Shown here piece by piece: positions 50,101 through 52,712 of a stretch of DNA of 64,000 nt (position 1 is its first letter; each line of letters begins with the position of its first letter). This stretch comes from Heliopora coerulea. Taxonomy: Eukaryota; Cnidaria; Anthozoa; Scleralcyonacea; Helioporidae. Both the position numbers and the translations under genes were made by a program. The notes beneath the pieces are model-generated. The model worked only from the letters and a program-made list of their open reading frames with translations, was not told the origin of the DNA and did no database searches. The DNA is taken from assembly GCA_030142905.1 (NCBI GenBank), contig JASJOG010000580.1:40001-104000 (forward strand), read 5' to 3'.

Positions 50101-52258
50101 TTAATATAAGTGGTAAAAATGAGCTGGAAAGGCCCTTTGTCACAGATAAAGTCATGGCAGTTACCAACCTTTGAGCTTTTTAGACAGAATTTAATCCTTT
50201 TATGCCCAGGCTTGTCTCTGTGGCAAATAAAATTGTCTGGCATTAGCCAGATTAAAATACTAGAATGCACCCGTGCTCATTAGTGGGTCAAGATGCTTCT
50301 AAAATAAAAGCAAAATGGCTGGCCACTGTATTCAGTTTATAGTTACTGTATTATTAAGTGTAACTTTACAATATATTAATGCAAAAGCATTTCATCTTGA
50401 AAAGGACTGTTTCTGGGATGTTGTATCTTACCTCTGTGCTGTAATCAATAAGTTCAACTAAGGTGTAAAGGTAATGTAACAGCATGAGACAACTAGGTGT
50501 TTGTAAATCACAAGGATACATGTTGCTCGCATTGCAAGACAGAAATGTTTTCTGAGACCCTGGCTGCAATGGGAACTGTAACCTTGAAAGGAATAATTCT
50601 CCAATATTTGAGCTACACAGTCTAAGCTGCTGGGAGTCATGGTTCCTTACAATATCATACTGGCTTAAACTTTTGGCTAACATGTGGACTGCTGAGGTCT
50701 GCAATCTCCACAAGTCAGCTGCTCATTTAAGACAGATGTTGGCATTAAATTGCTGTCATGGACCTCAATGCACTTTCAAATCCAATCCACAGGTCATAAC
50801 CTTATACAGTGGAGCCTTGCCATAATGCAGTAGTGGGGACCATGTTATAGATGAATCACGTTATTCCAAGATACTTTCAGACCCTAACTTTATTTTCAGT
50901 CCTGACAATGGAAATCATGTCTGTAATAAAATGGACACACTATTTCTGGTCATTCGTATTGAGAGCTATAGAGTTATCACAGATTATGCTTTATAAATGT
51001 ACTTTTTAATCACACAACATTGTAAATAAAGCCACCACATAAATATACTTATAATTATAAATTAGAAGGTGAAGAAGCTTAAGGTCTGCTCAACCAAAAC
51101 AAAGAGAAATGAATCAAGAAAACAAAGTTTTTGAGCCTGCTTTTCATTTCTTGCAATGGTTGCATCCTCATGTTCTTGTTTTATCAAGCAATGGTAGGGA
51201 TTGTTAAGAATGATCAGCAATCATCAGGAATTGCCTCCAGTGAGAACAAAAGAAACTGTAATCTCAGTATTAAGTAATCATATTACACTTCAGTGCAGTT
51301 GCTGAAGGCAGGGTGTAGTGTAAAAAAAACACCTTAACTGTTTTCATCAATAATCACCTAAAATTTTCAATTGTTCTACCCCACCACATGAGAATGAAAT
51401 GAAAAACCAGGTTTAAGTTGTGTCATACTGTGAATTTAGGGATGATTCTTGGTGAGCTTTAGTAATTTGTACAGTTGGTAAACATCACCATTAGTGGTCT
51501 TTTGACAAACCAAGCAAAGTGAAGTTTTGGGGTCCATGGATCAACTGCATTATACCAAGTCATACTTCATAATGATGTGTGTTATGGCGAGGCACCCAAT
51601 TGTAATTTACAAACACCAAGCTAGCATGTCCTTGTACATAGAGATTACATGTCATCAATTTGTAGTCAAGTACAGTGGCAAGGCTAAGCATAGCAACTAG
51701 TCAAGCTATGTAAATTTAAAATAATCAAAGACATTCAGGTATCAAAGCCATGTACATCCACCAACGCAATGGTTGCCACATAAAAATGCAACAATTAGTG
51801 TTCAAGCAAGCGGTTATGCTAAGCATGACTAGGAATTGTTACAAGAAAACCTGTTGATGGATATATTTTGCTCGATGTCTAAGTATCGTACATAATACGA
51901 TATTTCCATAGCATAACCTGTTGCTAGGCATGGATAAGTTAAAATTTGCATTGCATGAACGGTTGCTATACTTGAAATATTTATAAGCGTTTTGATTTCG
52001 TCTCTAGGTTGTCTGTGAACTCGACAGAATTTTTACCTGTCTGGTGATCGCTTCATGTGTTTTATCTTCCCTAATTTTCCCGGCGTAATTTTCTTGATAA
52101 ACAACTTTGCGAGGTTTACTTACGTCGTGTAGATATTCTTCCAGTTCAGCAGCAATGTCAATCTCCCAATTTTTAAAAAGATCCCTGATAGGTTTCAATA
52201 AATAGCTGAAACGGGACTGCACTTCAACTGAGCCATCATTTGGCACTTGTGACGGCAT
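9141..52258 (-). CDS. NCAPH2: Condensin II complex subunit H2 (kleisin-beta), exons 1-11, 3' partial
   Basis: Spliced minus-strand gene; this span runs from the start codon (52258) to exon 11, with 3' exons beyond the left edge. The product is the condensin II kleisin, which bridges the SMC2/SMC4 heads and recruits the D3 and G2 HEAT subunits for chromosome compaction (family knowledge). Eleven exons (135, 102, 56, 79, 69, 77, 40, 118, 191, 70 and 132 nt), all with GT/AG borders, join without a phase conflict into 356 codons plus one base. Family landmarks in order: [66 protein letters not shown], an acidic linker, [22 protein letters not shown] and KKGRPFKLP. The C-terminal winged-helix part is not in the window. 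Introns make up about 98 percent of the span and are packed with transposons. The identification rests on remembered vertebrate NCAPH2 sequence. Confidence 0.9.
9409..9478 (-). CDS. NCAPH2: NCAPH2 exon 10
   Basis: 70 nt, phase 0 in and phase 1 out, donor GTAAGT. It encodes [16 protein letters not shown] and ends SFKK, equivalent to the conserved DPWQ-LDP motif of NCAPH2. The AG four bases downstream (TTAG) would break phase, so the upstream TTAAG acceptor is chosen. Confidence 0.9.
9698..10002. mobile_element. Solo LTR with 5-bp target-site duplication
   Basis: A 305-bp segment beginning TGTTATAAG and ending CGCAACA, flanked on both sides by CACTA (9693-9697 and 10003-10007). It holds a TATA-like ATATAAGGGC near 9837-9846 and an AATAAA near 9928. 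TGTT...AACA ends plus a 5-bp duplication are diagnostic of an LTR left by recombination. Orientation (+) is suggested by the TATA/AATAAA order. It lies in NCAPH2 intron 9 (between exons 10 and 9). Superfamily unknown. Confidence 0.8.
10008..10996. other. Intronic, no feature recognised
   Basis: AT-rich intron 9 sequence with only short chance ORFs and a T-run near 10209-10220. Confidence 0.6.
10997..11042 (-). other. PLE-tail motif, hammerhead-like (CTGATGA - stem - GAAAC)
   Basis: On the minus strand: CTGATGA, then a perfect 5-bp hairpin GTTAC/GTAAC, then GAAACGTTAGC. The same layout with compensated stem bases recurs at 16715-16760 and 35318-35360, where it is associated with PLE 3' ends. 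PLEs are known to carry small hammerhead ribozymes. Here one extra base sits between CTGATGA and the stem, so ribozyme activity is uncertain. Confidence 0.35.
12156..12494 (+). pseudogene. Penelope-like element GIY-YIG endonuclease fragment
   Basis: 112-codon frame with a GIY-YIG nuclease core: [17 protein letters not shown] (the Y...YIG pair), then LYTRINEH and a C/H-rich [12 protein letters not shown]. This is the C-terminal endonuclease of a PLE; no RT precedes it. The same lineage recurs at 37240-37461. The start is arbitrary because the 5' part is lost. Confidence 0.75.
12544..12722. repeat. 30-bp perfect inverted repeat around a TA microsatellite
   Basis: TTGGTCATTGTCGCTCTTCAAGGAAGCCTT (written as arms 12544-12573) is exactly complementary to 12693-12722. 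The loop contains an (AT)n run at about 12572-12622. Hairpin-prone; probably part of the PLE tail palindrome that follows. Confidence 0.85.
12728..12975. repeat. Inverted PLE 3' tails (77-bp arms)
   Basis: Arms at about 12728-12804 and 12898-12975 are nearly complementary (for example GAGTTTCACGCGCTTAGGCG against its complement). The arm sequence resembles the PLE tail at 38453-38520 (ACTCCGAGTTTCACGCGGAT), so this is a head-to-head pair of PLE tails without coding sequence. Confidence 0.7.
13049..13079. repeat. TA microsatellite
   Basis: Uninterrupted AT/TA dinucleotide run immediately before a PLE tail-like motif. Confidence 0.9.
13098..13155 (+). other. Hammerhead-ribozyme-like motif in PLE tail
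   Basis: Contains CTGATGA (13109-13115), GAAAC (13129-13133) and a following GTGGAGTC. The flanks AACATT and AATGTT could form a stem I. Core letters fit a hammerhead, but stem II pairs poorly and stem I next to the core is out of register, so this is tentative. Confidence 0.3.
13290..14790 (+). pseudogene. LINE reverse-transcriptase relic (jockey/CR1-like)
   Basis: Decayed RT spread over frames 13431-13616, 13538-14044 and 14099-14350. Visible: KAFDSV near 13400, [13 protein letters not shown], a mutated catalytic box (CRYADRTEY where YADD is expected), [12 protein letters not shown], and the C-terminal [14 protein letters not shown]. About 110 bp of unrelated sequence near 13985-14095 interrupts it. 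The AT-rich tail to about 14790 is probably the 3' UTR. Not functional. Confidence 0.75.
14867..15062 (+). repeat. MITE-like dispersed repeat, copy 1
   Basis: Begins near ATTCATGGGGAAAATATACA, contains a GTGTCTGTGTGTAACAGACAC palindrome and ends near GGAATTAGCGTATAAAG. Related copies: 15347-15506 (+) and 44330-44512 (-). No ORF. Confidence 0.65.
15261..15302. repeat. Perfect hairpin palindrome
   Basis: GTGGTAAATTTGTCCTCTG, a 4-base loop, and the exact complement. It lies between two copies of the MITE-like repeat. Confidence 0.85.
15347..15506 (+). repeat. MITE-like dispersed repeat, copy 2
   Basis: Shares GAATTCACGAGGAAAATAC at its start and GCGAATTAGCGTATGAAGA at its end with copies at 14867 and 44330, with a more diverged middle. 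Confidence 0.6.
15817..16007 (-). CDS. NCAPH2: NCAPH2 exon 9
   Basis: 191 nt, enters in phase 1 (completing a Gly codon) and leaves in phase 0 at donor GTAACT. It encodes the acidic linker ([20 protein letters not shown]) and [15 protein letters not shown] comparable acidic stretch followed by a MLRERE-like motif precedes the DPWQ motif in vertebrate NCAPH2. An open frame on the opposite strand is a shadow. Confidence 0.85.
16685..17010. repeat. Inverted PLE termini (arms about 85-100 bp)
   Basis: Arms 16685-16793 and 16820-16912 are near complementary around a TA-rich centre. Each carries the CTGAAGA-stem-GAAACGTC motif. The right arm continues with GAGCTGGGCTCTGATCTTTA and CTTTCCGCCCGGAAAATC, a terminal block shared with 36600-36660 and 61889-61945. 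Probably paired PLE terminal repeats without the coding part. Confidence 0.65.
17169..17286 (-). CDS. NCAPH2: NCAPH2 exon 8
   Basis: 118 nt, phase 0 in and phase 1 out, donor GTACAT. It encodes [19 protein letters not shown] and continues to TASTPNYEG. The MNTC...H...GA-LLL pattern matches vertebrate NCAPH2 directly after the GEVL-R-DF motif of exon 7. Confidence 0.9.
17287..18353. other. NCAPH2 intron 7, no further feature
   Basis: AT-rich intron with no recognisable transposon or coding motif. A GATGATGA-type tract occurs near 17466-17490. Confidence 0.55.
18354..18393 (-). CDS. NCAPH2: NCAPH2 exon 7 (40-nt microexon)
   Basis: Encodes [13 protein letters not shown]; its first base completes a Ser codon begun in exon 6. 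Acceptor TTTTCTCATAG, donor GTACAG. It matches the GEVLASRKDF motif of vertebrate NCAPH2. A 180-codon open frame runs through this exon into both introns and is not itself a gene. Confidence 0.9.
18520..18680. repeat. MITE with 45-bp inverted repeats
   Basis: Left arm GGAGGATTTCCATTTGCTGC...GTGCGCGAC (18525-18562) and right arm near 18637-18680 are inverted copies with a few mismatches. About 75 bp separates them and there is no ORF. Confidence 0.7.
19141..19312. mobile_element. SINE fragments in inverted arrangement
   Basis: Minus-oriented tRNA-like B-box region (19146-19175) faces a plus-oriented copy of the same segment (19191-19220), then the SINE 3' body runs to about 19312. The two tRNA halves are exact complements over about 25 bp, giving a hairpin. 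Confidence 0.8.
19322..19507 (+). mobile_element. tRNA-derived SINE
   Basis: Leader GTGGCTTCCGCTTAGGTCGC, A box GTAGCTCAATGGTAAGAG and a B box in GAGGGTTCGACCCCCCG, then TGGGGCTCAGAATCGTTTTC and a short 3' body. The 3' end abuts a PLE relic. Confidence 0.85.
19508..19812 (+). pseudogene. PLE GIY-YIG endonuclease relic
   Basis: In one frame: [14 protein letters not shown], a nonsense TAA where the sister copy has Tyr, then [15 protein letters not shown] and the conserved [20 protein letters not shown] tail. The intact-frame sister is the minus-strand copy at 35947-36250. Only the C-terminal nuclease domain survives. Confidence 0.8.
19813..20640. other. Intronic, no feature recognised
   Basis: Contains a 90-codon ORF (20079-20351) without recognised motifs or support; possibly degraded transposon sequence. 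Confidence 0.5.
20641..20752. repeat. Terminal repeat of an AATAAGCGCC-type MITE
   Basis: Repeated AATAAGCGCC/AATAAGCGTCC motifs and a CGCTCAGGGCGCTTATTCGAA palindromic end, similar in style to the MITE at 21841-22300. The other end was not located. Confidence 0.5.
20753..21840. other. Intronic, no feature recognised
   Basis: AT-rich, with an A/C-rich AAAAACAAAA tract near 21431-21470. No coding motif. Confidence 0.5.
21841..22300. mobile_element. 460-bp MITE with TA target duplication
   Basis: Inverted ends CAGTAAATGTTCGAATTATC and GAACATTTACGG (complement), each flanked by TA (21839-21840 and 22301-22302). Internal AAATAAGCGGCC and AAATAAGCGCTCC motifs. TA duplication suggests a Tc1/mariner-type mobiliser; there is no transposase. 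Confidence 0.75.
22348..22413 (+). repeat. Terminal repeat R1, copy 1
   Basis: GAGGGTACTAATCTCGACGT...GGTGACTAGGGAGAAAAAT. An inverted copy is at 28621-28685 and a direct copy at 38293-38357. The first two bracket a 6.3-kb composite region, like terminal inverted repeats. Confidence 0.75.
22441..23582 (+). repeat. Dispersed repeat R2, copy 1
   Basis: Matches the reverse complement of 41700-42822 over its length with scattered differences; paired open frames on opposite strands reflect this. The product is unrecognised (one frame reads [22 protein letters not shown] sequence) and no family can be named. It is interrupted at 23582 by a LINE. Confidence 0.7.
23632..24959 (+). pseudogene. CR1 LINE copy 2 ORF1, degenerate
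   Basis: Frames 23632-23892 and 24058-24750, then a shifted frame to the TGA at 24957-24959. SGNH-hydrolase motifs are visible: [32 protein letters not shown] and a late His in [16 protein letters not shown]. The N-terminal part is charged and coiled-coil-like. Stops at 23892 and 24750 plus a frameshift near 24690 make it non-functional. Confidence 0.8.
25034..26980 (+). pseudogene. CR1 LINE copy 2 ORF2: RT without endonuclease, degenerate
   Basis: Starts directly with the post-endonuclease linker ([17 protein letters not shown]), about 75 bp after the ORF1 stop, so the roughly 220-residue APE domain is deleted. RT motifs survive in pieces: [57 protein letters not shown] and ALFADDTNI. At least four stops or frameshifts (near 25230, 25577, 25995, 26229) break it. 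Confidence 0.85.
27300..27842 (+). repeat. Dispersed repeat R3, copy 1
   Basis: Matches the reverse complement of 41152-41668. Together with R2 it forms one ancestral repeat that the CR1 LINE has split. No recognisable protein. Confidence 0.7.
27868..28269 (+). pseudogene. PLE GIY-YIG endonuclease relic (third lineage)
   Basis: Single open frame to TAA at 28267-28269. It begins with a Cys-rich CPLKGKCQ segment, then [28 protein letters not shown] (GIY-YIG core) and [15 protein letters not shown]. Similar domain order to the PLE at 39239-41002 but well diverged; the RT is absent. A tail with GTCATACGAAACAGTTCTG near 28395 recurs at 43258-43322. Confidence 0.8.
28537..28592. repeat. ATGT/TA microsatellite
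   Basis: GTATGTATGTATG runs followed by a TA run. Confidence 0.9.
28621..28685 (-). repeat. Terminal repeat R1, copy 2 (inverted)
   Basis: Reverse complement of 22348-22413, with the CACGCGTGTAAAAGGACTCC variant closest to 38293-38357. Forms the right boundary of the composite region starting at 22348. Confidence 0.75.
29016..29092 (-). CDS. NCAPH2: NCAPH2 exon 6
   Basis: 77 nt, phase 0 in and phase 2 out. Acceptor ATTTTTTAG, donor GTATGC. It encodes [20 protein letters not shown] then GSTLL, aligning with the VLIIPLLPMALVAPDEMEK region of vertebrate NCAPH2. Its last two bases pair with the first base of exon 7 to give Ser. Confidence 0.85.
29093..30089. other. NCAPH2 intron 5, no feature recognised
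   Basis: AT-rich intron sequence with no recognisable element. Confidence 0.5.
30090..31150 (-). pseudogene. PLE reverse-transcriptase relic
   Basis: Minus-strand segments in order: [18 protein letters not shown], then the catalytic box [34 protein letters not shown], and on the far side of a nested [24 protein letters not shown] and SWNGF. These are hallmarks of Penelope-type RT. Stops and frameshifts are frequent, and the GIY-YIG domain is not found. The stretch is split by the MITE at 30365-30654. Confidence 0.75.
30365..30654. mobile_element. G-rich MITE (hAT-like) nested in the PLE relic
   Basis: Ends CACAGGCGTAGGAAGT and ACTTCCTACGCCTCT are inverted repeats. GAGAAT lies on both sides (target duplication of 6 bp, up to 8 with mismatches). 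PLE coding similarity resumes exactly after it. It contains a GGGGCGGGGGGGGGGG run near 30392-30407 and a complementary C run near 30622-30640. Confidence 0.7.
31160..31680. other. Probable upstream remains of the PLE relic
   Basis: Contains an 80-codon minus-strand ORF (31160-31402) without recognised motifs. A short palindromic TTGGAGGGCAAGCGTTTGCC lies near 31178. Confidence 0.35.
31690..32480 (-). pseudogene. LINE reverse-transcriptase relic
   Basis: Minus-strand reading shows [19 protein letters not shown], then [19 protein letters not shown] and [17 protein letters not shown], the RT palm motifs of a jockey/CR1-like LINE with an intact YADD. Frameshifts and stops interrupt it. Lies in NCAPH2 intron 5, same orientation as the gene. 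Confidence 0.7.
32978..33046 (-). CDS. NCAPH2: NCAPH2 exon 5
   Basis: 69 nt, phase 0-0. Acceptor TTGCTTGTAG, donor GTGAGA. It encodes [20 protein letters not shown] then QFE, equivalent to the EFLSLDDF...VDLK motif of vertebrate NCAPH2. Confidence 0.88.
33310..33420. repeat. Diverged PLE terminal-repeat fragment
   Basis: AACCTGGCGGAAACCTCAAC and AATGCCCAGCAAAAGATTCT resemble, with many changes, the complement of the terminal block at 16948-17010 and 36600-36660. Confidence 0.4.
33702..33780 (-). CDS. NCAPH2: NCAPH2 exon 4
   Basis: 79 nt, phase 2 in and 0 out. Acceptor TCTTTCCTTTCAG, donor GTATGT. It encodes [18 protein letters not shown] and ends QQQEE, corresponding to the AKQLSSVQED region of vertebrate NCAPH2. 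Confidence 0.85.
33781..35224. other. NCAPH2 intron 3, no feature recognised
   Basis: Only short chance ORFs. No recognisable transposon in this stretch. Confidence 0.5.
35942..36463 (-). pseudogene. PLE linker and GIY-YIG endonuclease
   Basis: The 102-codon frame 35942-36250 encodes [28 protein letters not shown] and the conserved tail [20 protein letters not shown]. Upstream, in another frame, [19 protein letters not shown] continues the linker, so there is at least one frameshift near 36250-36300. No RT domain. Sister of the nonsense copy at 19508-19812. Confidence 0.8.
36408..36541. repeat. 55-bp inverted repeat at the PLE 5' junction
   Basis: Arms 36408-36463 and 36484-36541 (CAGCGGTCAAGGAAAATTTC and complement) with about 20 bp between them. 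A short plus-strand PLE piece is joined head-to-head to the minus-strand copy. Confidence 0.85.
36545..36660 (+). repeat. PLE terminal block, plus orientation
   Basis: GAGCTGGGCTCTCATCTTTA and CGTTTTCCGCCCGGAACATC, shared with 16948-17010 and 61889-61945; inverted relative to 35245-35320. Confidence 0.7.
36834..36889 (-). CDS. NCAPH2: NCAPH2 exon 3 (56-nt microexon)
   Basis: Phase 0 in and 2 out. Acceptor CGTTTAG, donor GTACTG. It encodes [18 protein letters not shown], a near match to the VEYLYSLVYQALDFISGK segment of vertebrate NCAPH2. An earlier GT (after ATCGCAA) would break phase with exon 4. Confidence 0.92.
37240..37461 (+). pseudogene. PLE GIY-YIG fragment, same lineage as 12156-12494
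   Basis: [20 protein letters not shown], then [20 protein letters not shown]. First Tyr of the GIY motif replaced and an Arg/Glu region altered, so it is inactive. The 3' half continues into AT-rich tail. Confidence 0.7.
37462..38027. other. NCAPH2 intron 2, no feature recognised
   Basis: A/T-rich, with one short unsupported ORF (37561-37767). Confidence 0.45.
38028..38213 (+). repeat. Dispersed repeat R4, plus copy
   Basis: Matches the reverse complement of 42822-43004 (for example ATTCATTTTATTCAATCGAC and GGCATTCTATAGCGCCAACA). The two copies flank the inverted PLE pair symmetrically. Confidence 0.8.
38293..38357 (+). repeat. Terminal repeat R1, copy 3
   Basis: GAGGGTACTAATCTCGACGT to GGGAGAAAAATTTT, the same as 22348-22413. 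Upstream GCGCTAAGCGCGGTGTGAGG forms a small hairpin. Confidence 0.75.
38453..39238 (-). mobile_element. PLE 3' third, inverted copy
   Basis: 786-bp near-identical reverse complement of 40301-41086. It encodes the same 200-residue C-terminal block (linker, Cys-rich finger, GIY-YIG nuclease) with no amino-acid difference, then the tail. It is joined head-to-head to the longer copy at 39238/39239. Confidence 0.92.
39239..41002 (+). CDS. PLE polyprotein: reverse transcriptase plus GIY-YIG endonuclease (N-terminally truncated)
   Basis: 588-codon frame; no start codon in context because the element is 5'-truncated. RT motifs in order: [11 protein letters not shown] and [16 protein letters not shown], the first catalytic Asp in [31 protein letters not shown] (PLE-type motif), the catalytic box [10 protein letters not shown], and [10 protein letters not shown]. 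The C-terminal part holds the finger [15 protein letters not shown], then the nuclease core [20 protein letters not shown] with FKERYRNH and a final [11 protein letters not shown] copies RNA and GIY-YIG nicks the target (family knowledge). Catalytic residues visible are intact, but without the RT N-terminus it is unlikely to act alone. Confidence 0.88.
   Translation, partial: NELKQIASNLSISDRIKTITKREAFISLKDHKDNFQNNPSCRLINPAKSESGKVSKVLLDNINQVIRHHTNVNQWRNSQAVIDCYKNINDKNRHSFLSFDIVDFYPSISENLLDKAISWARQLTRITDDHVAIIKHARKSVLFSGKRPWVKKNNHNLFNVAMGSYDGAEVCELVGLFILNELTSKFGKNNVGLYRDDGLALLKNTTSRSADKTRKELIKIFDQLRLKITAQTNLKSVNFLDITFNLMNGDYRPYRKPNDDPLYISSHSNHPPSIIKHLPASINSRISQLSSNQSTFDSAAPIYEDALRRSHFNTKLRYISDSDKTPESTSSQKRRRRNIIWFNPPYSKNIRSKIGHNVLKLIDKHFPESCILNKIFNRNTVKISYSCMDNMKTMITKHNSRILNKYENRKLQRTDNCNCRRKEQCPLQGNCLTDNIVYRANVTTTDTGETKQYIGMTANSFKERYRNHIKSFKDSKYSNETELSKYIWDLKSNSQSFDIKWAIVKRAAAYTSGAKRCNLCLEEKLCIMKARLKNHLKNLLNKRSEIVSKCRHRNRFLISKTSHTRTIAMSHPTHANHDVNEQRKRRQ
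39239..41086 (+). mobile_element. Penelope-like element, 5'-truncated, recent
   Basis: Open coding frame from the junction to 41002, then an 84-bp tail (CACTATG at its end) followed by a TA microsatellite. The first part of the RT is missing. Near-identity to the inverted piece and an undamaged frame mark it as the youngest PLE in the window. Confidence 0.9.
41087..41137. repeat. TA microsatellite after the PLE tail
   Basis: About 25 TA units; similar TA runs follow other PLE tails in the window. Confidence 0.95.
41152..41668 (-). repeat. Dispersed repeat R3, copy 2 (inverted)
   Basis: Reverse complement matches 27300-27842. Directly continuous with R2 at 41700, unlike copy 1 where a LINE lies between them. 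Confidence 0.7.
41700..42822 (-). repeat. Dispersed repeat R2, copy 2 (inverted)
   Basis: Reverse complement matches 22441-23582. Opposite-strand frames 41922-42191 and 42409-42648 mirror the frames of copy 1, so similarity is at the DNA level. Function unknown. Confidence 0.7.
42822..43004 (-). repeat. Dispersed repeat R4, inverted copy
   Basis: Complement of 38028-38213; continues R2 on its right side. Confidence 0.8.
43258..43322 (+). repeat. PLE tail fragment
   Basis: GCTTGCCATACGAAACAAAT and TTATGAAGTAACCCAAG match the tail following the PLE relic at 27868-28269. Confidence 0.55.
43323..44329. other. NCAPH2 intron 2, no feature recognised
   Basis: AT-rich; short unsupported ORFs only. 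Confidence 0.45.
44330..44512 (-). repeat. MITE-like dispersed repeat, copy 3 (inverted)
   Basis: Complement of the family at 14867 and 15347. It includes the GTGTCTTTATCACACATAAAG palindromic centre. Confidence 0.65.
45292..45393 (-). CDS. NCAPH2: NCAPH2 exon 2
   Basis: 102 nt, phase 0-0. Acceptor TATATCACAG, donor GTAAGT. It encodes [20 protein letters not shown] and [14 protein letters not shown], one of the most conserved kleisin-beta N-terminal stretches. Confidence 0.95.
45560..45740. mobile_element. tRNA-like SINE fragments
   Basis: Minus strand 45567-45655 reads like a tRNA-derived head (GTAGCTGAGGTGGCAGAGTG, then GTGAGTTTGATTCCCACA as B box). A second B-box-like GGTTCAATTCCTACC lies on the plus strand at about 45709-45723. 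No tRNA fold could be completed. Confidence 0.5.
46375..46931. mobile_element. Long-TIR non-autonomous element (130-bp arms)
   Basis: Arms 46375-46506 and 46806-46931 are inverted copies (AAGAATTCTAATGTTT, GAAACAGGAATAGCAA, AAATGGAGTCAT) separated by about 300 bp. The 64-codon ORF at 46273-46467 overlaps one arm and is not supported. Superfamily unknown. Confidence 0.75.
47186..48596 (+). mobile_element. Tc1/mariner-type element nested in the hAT element
   Basis: Ends CAGTACTGCTCAGAAATAAC and the complement (48572-48596), flanked by TA (47184-47185 and 48597-48598). Both subterminal regions are GC-rich arrays: GCGGCTCGGCTGCGGTCA-like units on the left, GCAGGACGGACGCAAA-like units on the right. 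An N-terminal transposase remnant is present. Confidence 0.85.
47465..47882 (+). pseudogene. Tc1-type transposase N-terminus (HTH DNA-binding domain only)
   Basis: ATG at 47465 opens [39 protein letters not shown] and [12 protein letters not shown], the first helix-turn-helix. A frameshift near 47625 passes to the frame with [26 protein letters not shown] and [17 protein letters not shown], the second HTH. It ends after [14 protein letters not shown]; the DDE/D catalytic domain is absent from the remaining 700 bp. The element is therefore non-autonomous. Confidence 0.85.
48806..50431. other. NCAPH2 intron 1, older repeat and unannotated AT-rich DNA
   Basis: 48806-48900 (GGGGGCATGATCCCCTGGGA) is the right part of the repeat that received the hAT insertion. 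GAAGGGCACCAGCCCCCCAA near 49457 may be its other end. Remaining sequence shows no feature. Confidence 0.4.
50432..50698 (-). CDS. Putative coding exon, product unrecognised
   Basis: 267-nt open segment with acceptor GGAGATTGCAG and donor GTAAGA, phase 0-0. It encodes 89 residues, among them [36 protein letters not shown] and [19 protein letters not shown]. The helical, leucine-rich composition looks like real protein. It lies in NCAPH2 intron 1 on the same strand, and both flanking NCAPH2 exons also meet in phase 0, so it could be an in-frame cassette exon. No known NCAPH2 contains such a segment. Alternatively it belongs to an interleaved gene with the exon at 55516-55633. Confidence 0.45.
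50807..51602. mobile_element. MITE with TA target duplication (pogo/mariner style)
   Basis: Ends CAGTGGAGCCTTGCCATAAT and, on the complement, CAATTGGGTGCCTCGCCATA, flanked by TA (50805-50806, 51603-51604). 796 bp, no ORF. Confidence 0.65.
51605..52123. other. NCAPH2 intron 1, 5' end
   Basis: AT-rich intron leading into exon 1; no recognised feature. Confidence 0.5.
52124..52258 (-). CDS. NCAPH2: NCAPH2 exon 1 with start codon
   Basis: ATG at 52258 with A at -3 (ATCAAAATGCC). Encodes [13 protein letters not shown] then [32 protein letters not shown], the kleisin-beta N-terminus (compare [20 protein letters not shown]). Donor GTAAGT, phase 0. The N-terminal extension before QSRF is about 8 residues longer than in vertebrates. 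Confidence 0.93.
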
Positions 52259-52600
52259 TTTGATCGCTGCCGATTTTCACTAACCCTTGGTAAAATTACA
52301 ATGAATAAAAATCCACAATATCACGTAAAGATAAACAGATCTTTCGAGTTCACGATGTTATAAATTACGGTAAGTTTCCCGCGCATCAACATCTATTCTA
52401 AGACCTCGTACCCAGGGCATTCCGCGGCCAAGGTATACCTGAGACCCTTTGCTCGGCCAAAATCCTTGCAGCCAGCAAACCGCAGCTAGCTCAACAAGGA
52501 TTTAATCTACGAAATGCGGTGTTGGCTCAGCAAAATGGCTATATCTTGAAAACCATTCGACAGATTTTCATTCTACGACGACTGGTTGAAGAGGAAAGGT
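52259..52600. promoter_or_regulatory. Presumed NCAPH2 promoter, possibly bidirectional
   Basis: Upstream of the NCAPH2 start codon, less AT-rich than the surroundings, no TATA box seen. On the plus strand a segment ending GAAGAGGAAAG followed by GTAAGTG at 52597 looks like a first exon with a splice donor, which would make this a divergent promoter. Inference only. Confidence 0.35.
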
Positions 52601-52712
52601 AAGTGATAATACTTCTGGTAACTATAAGTTATAAAAATATTCCCAATTGTTAAATTTAGACGTATATCTCCTATATGAGTAGGCCATTCATGCGGCCCGC
52701 AAAATCGATATA

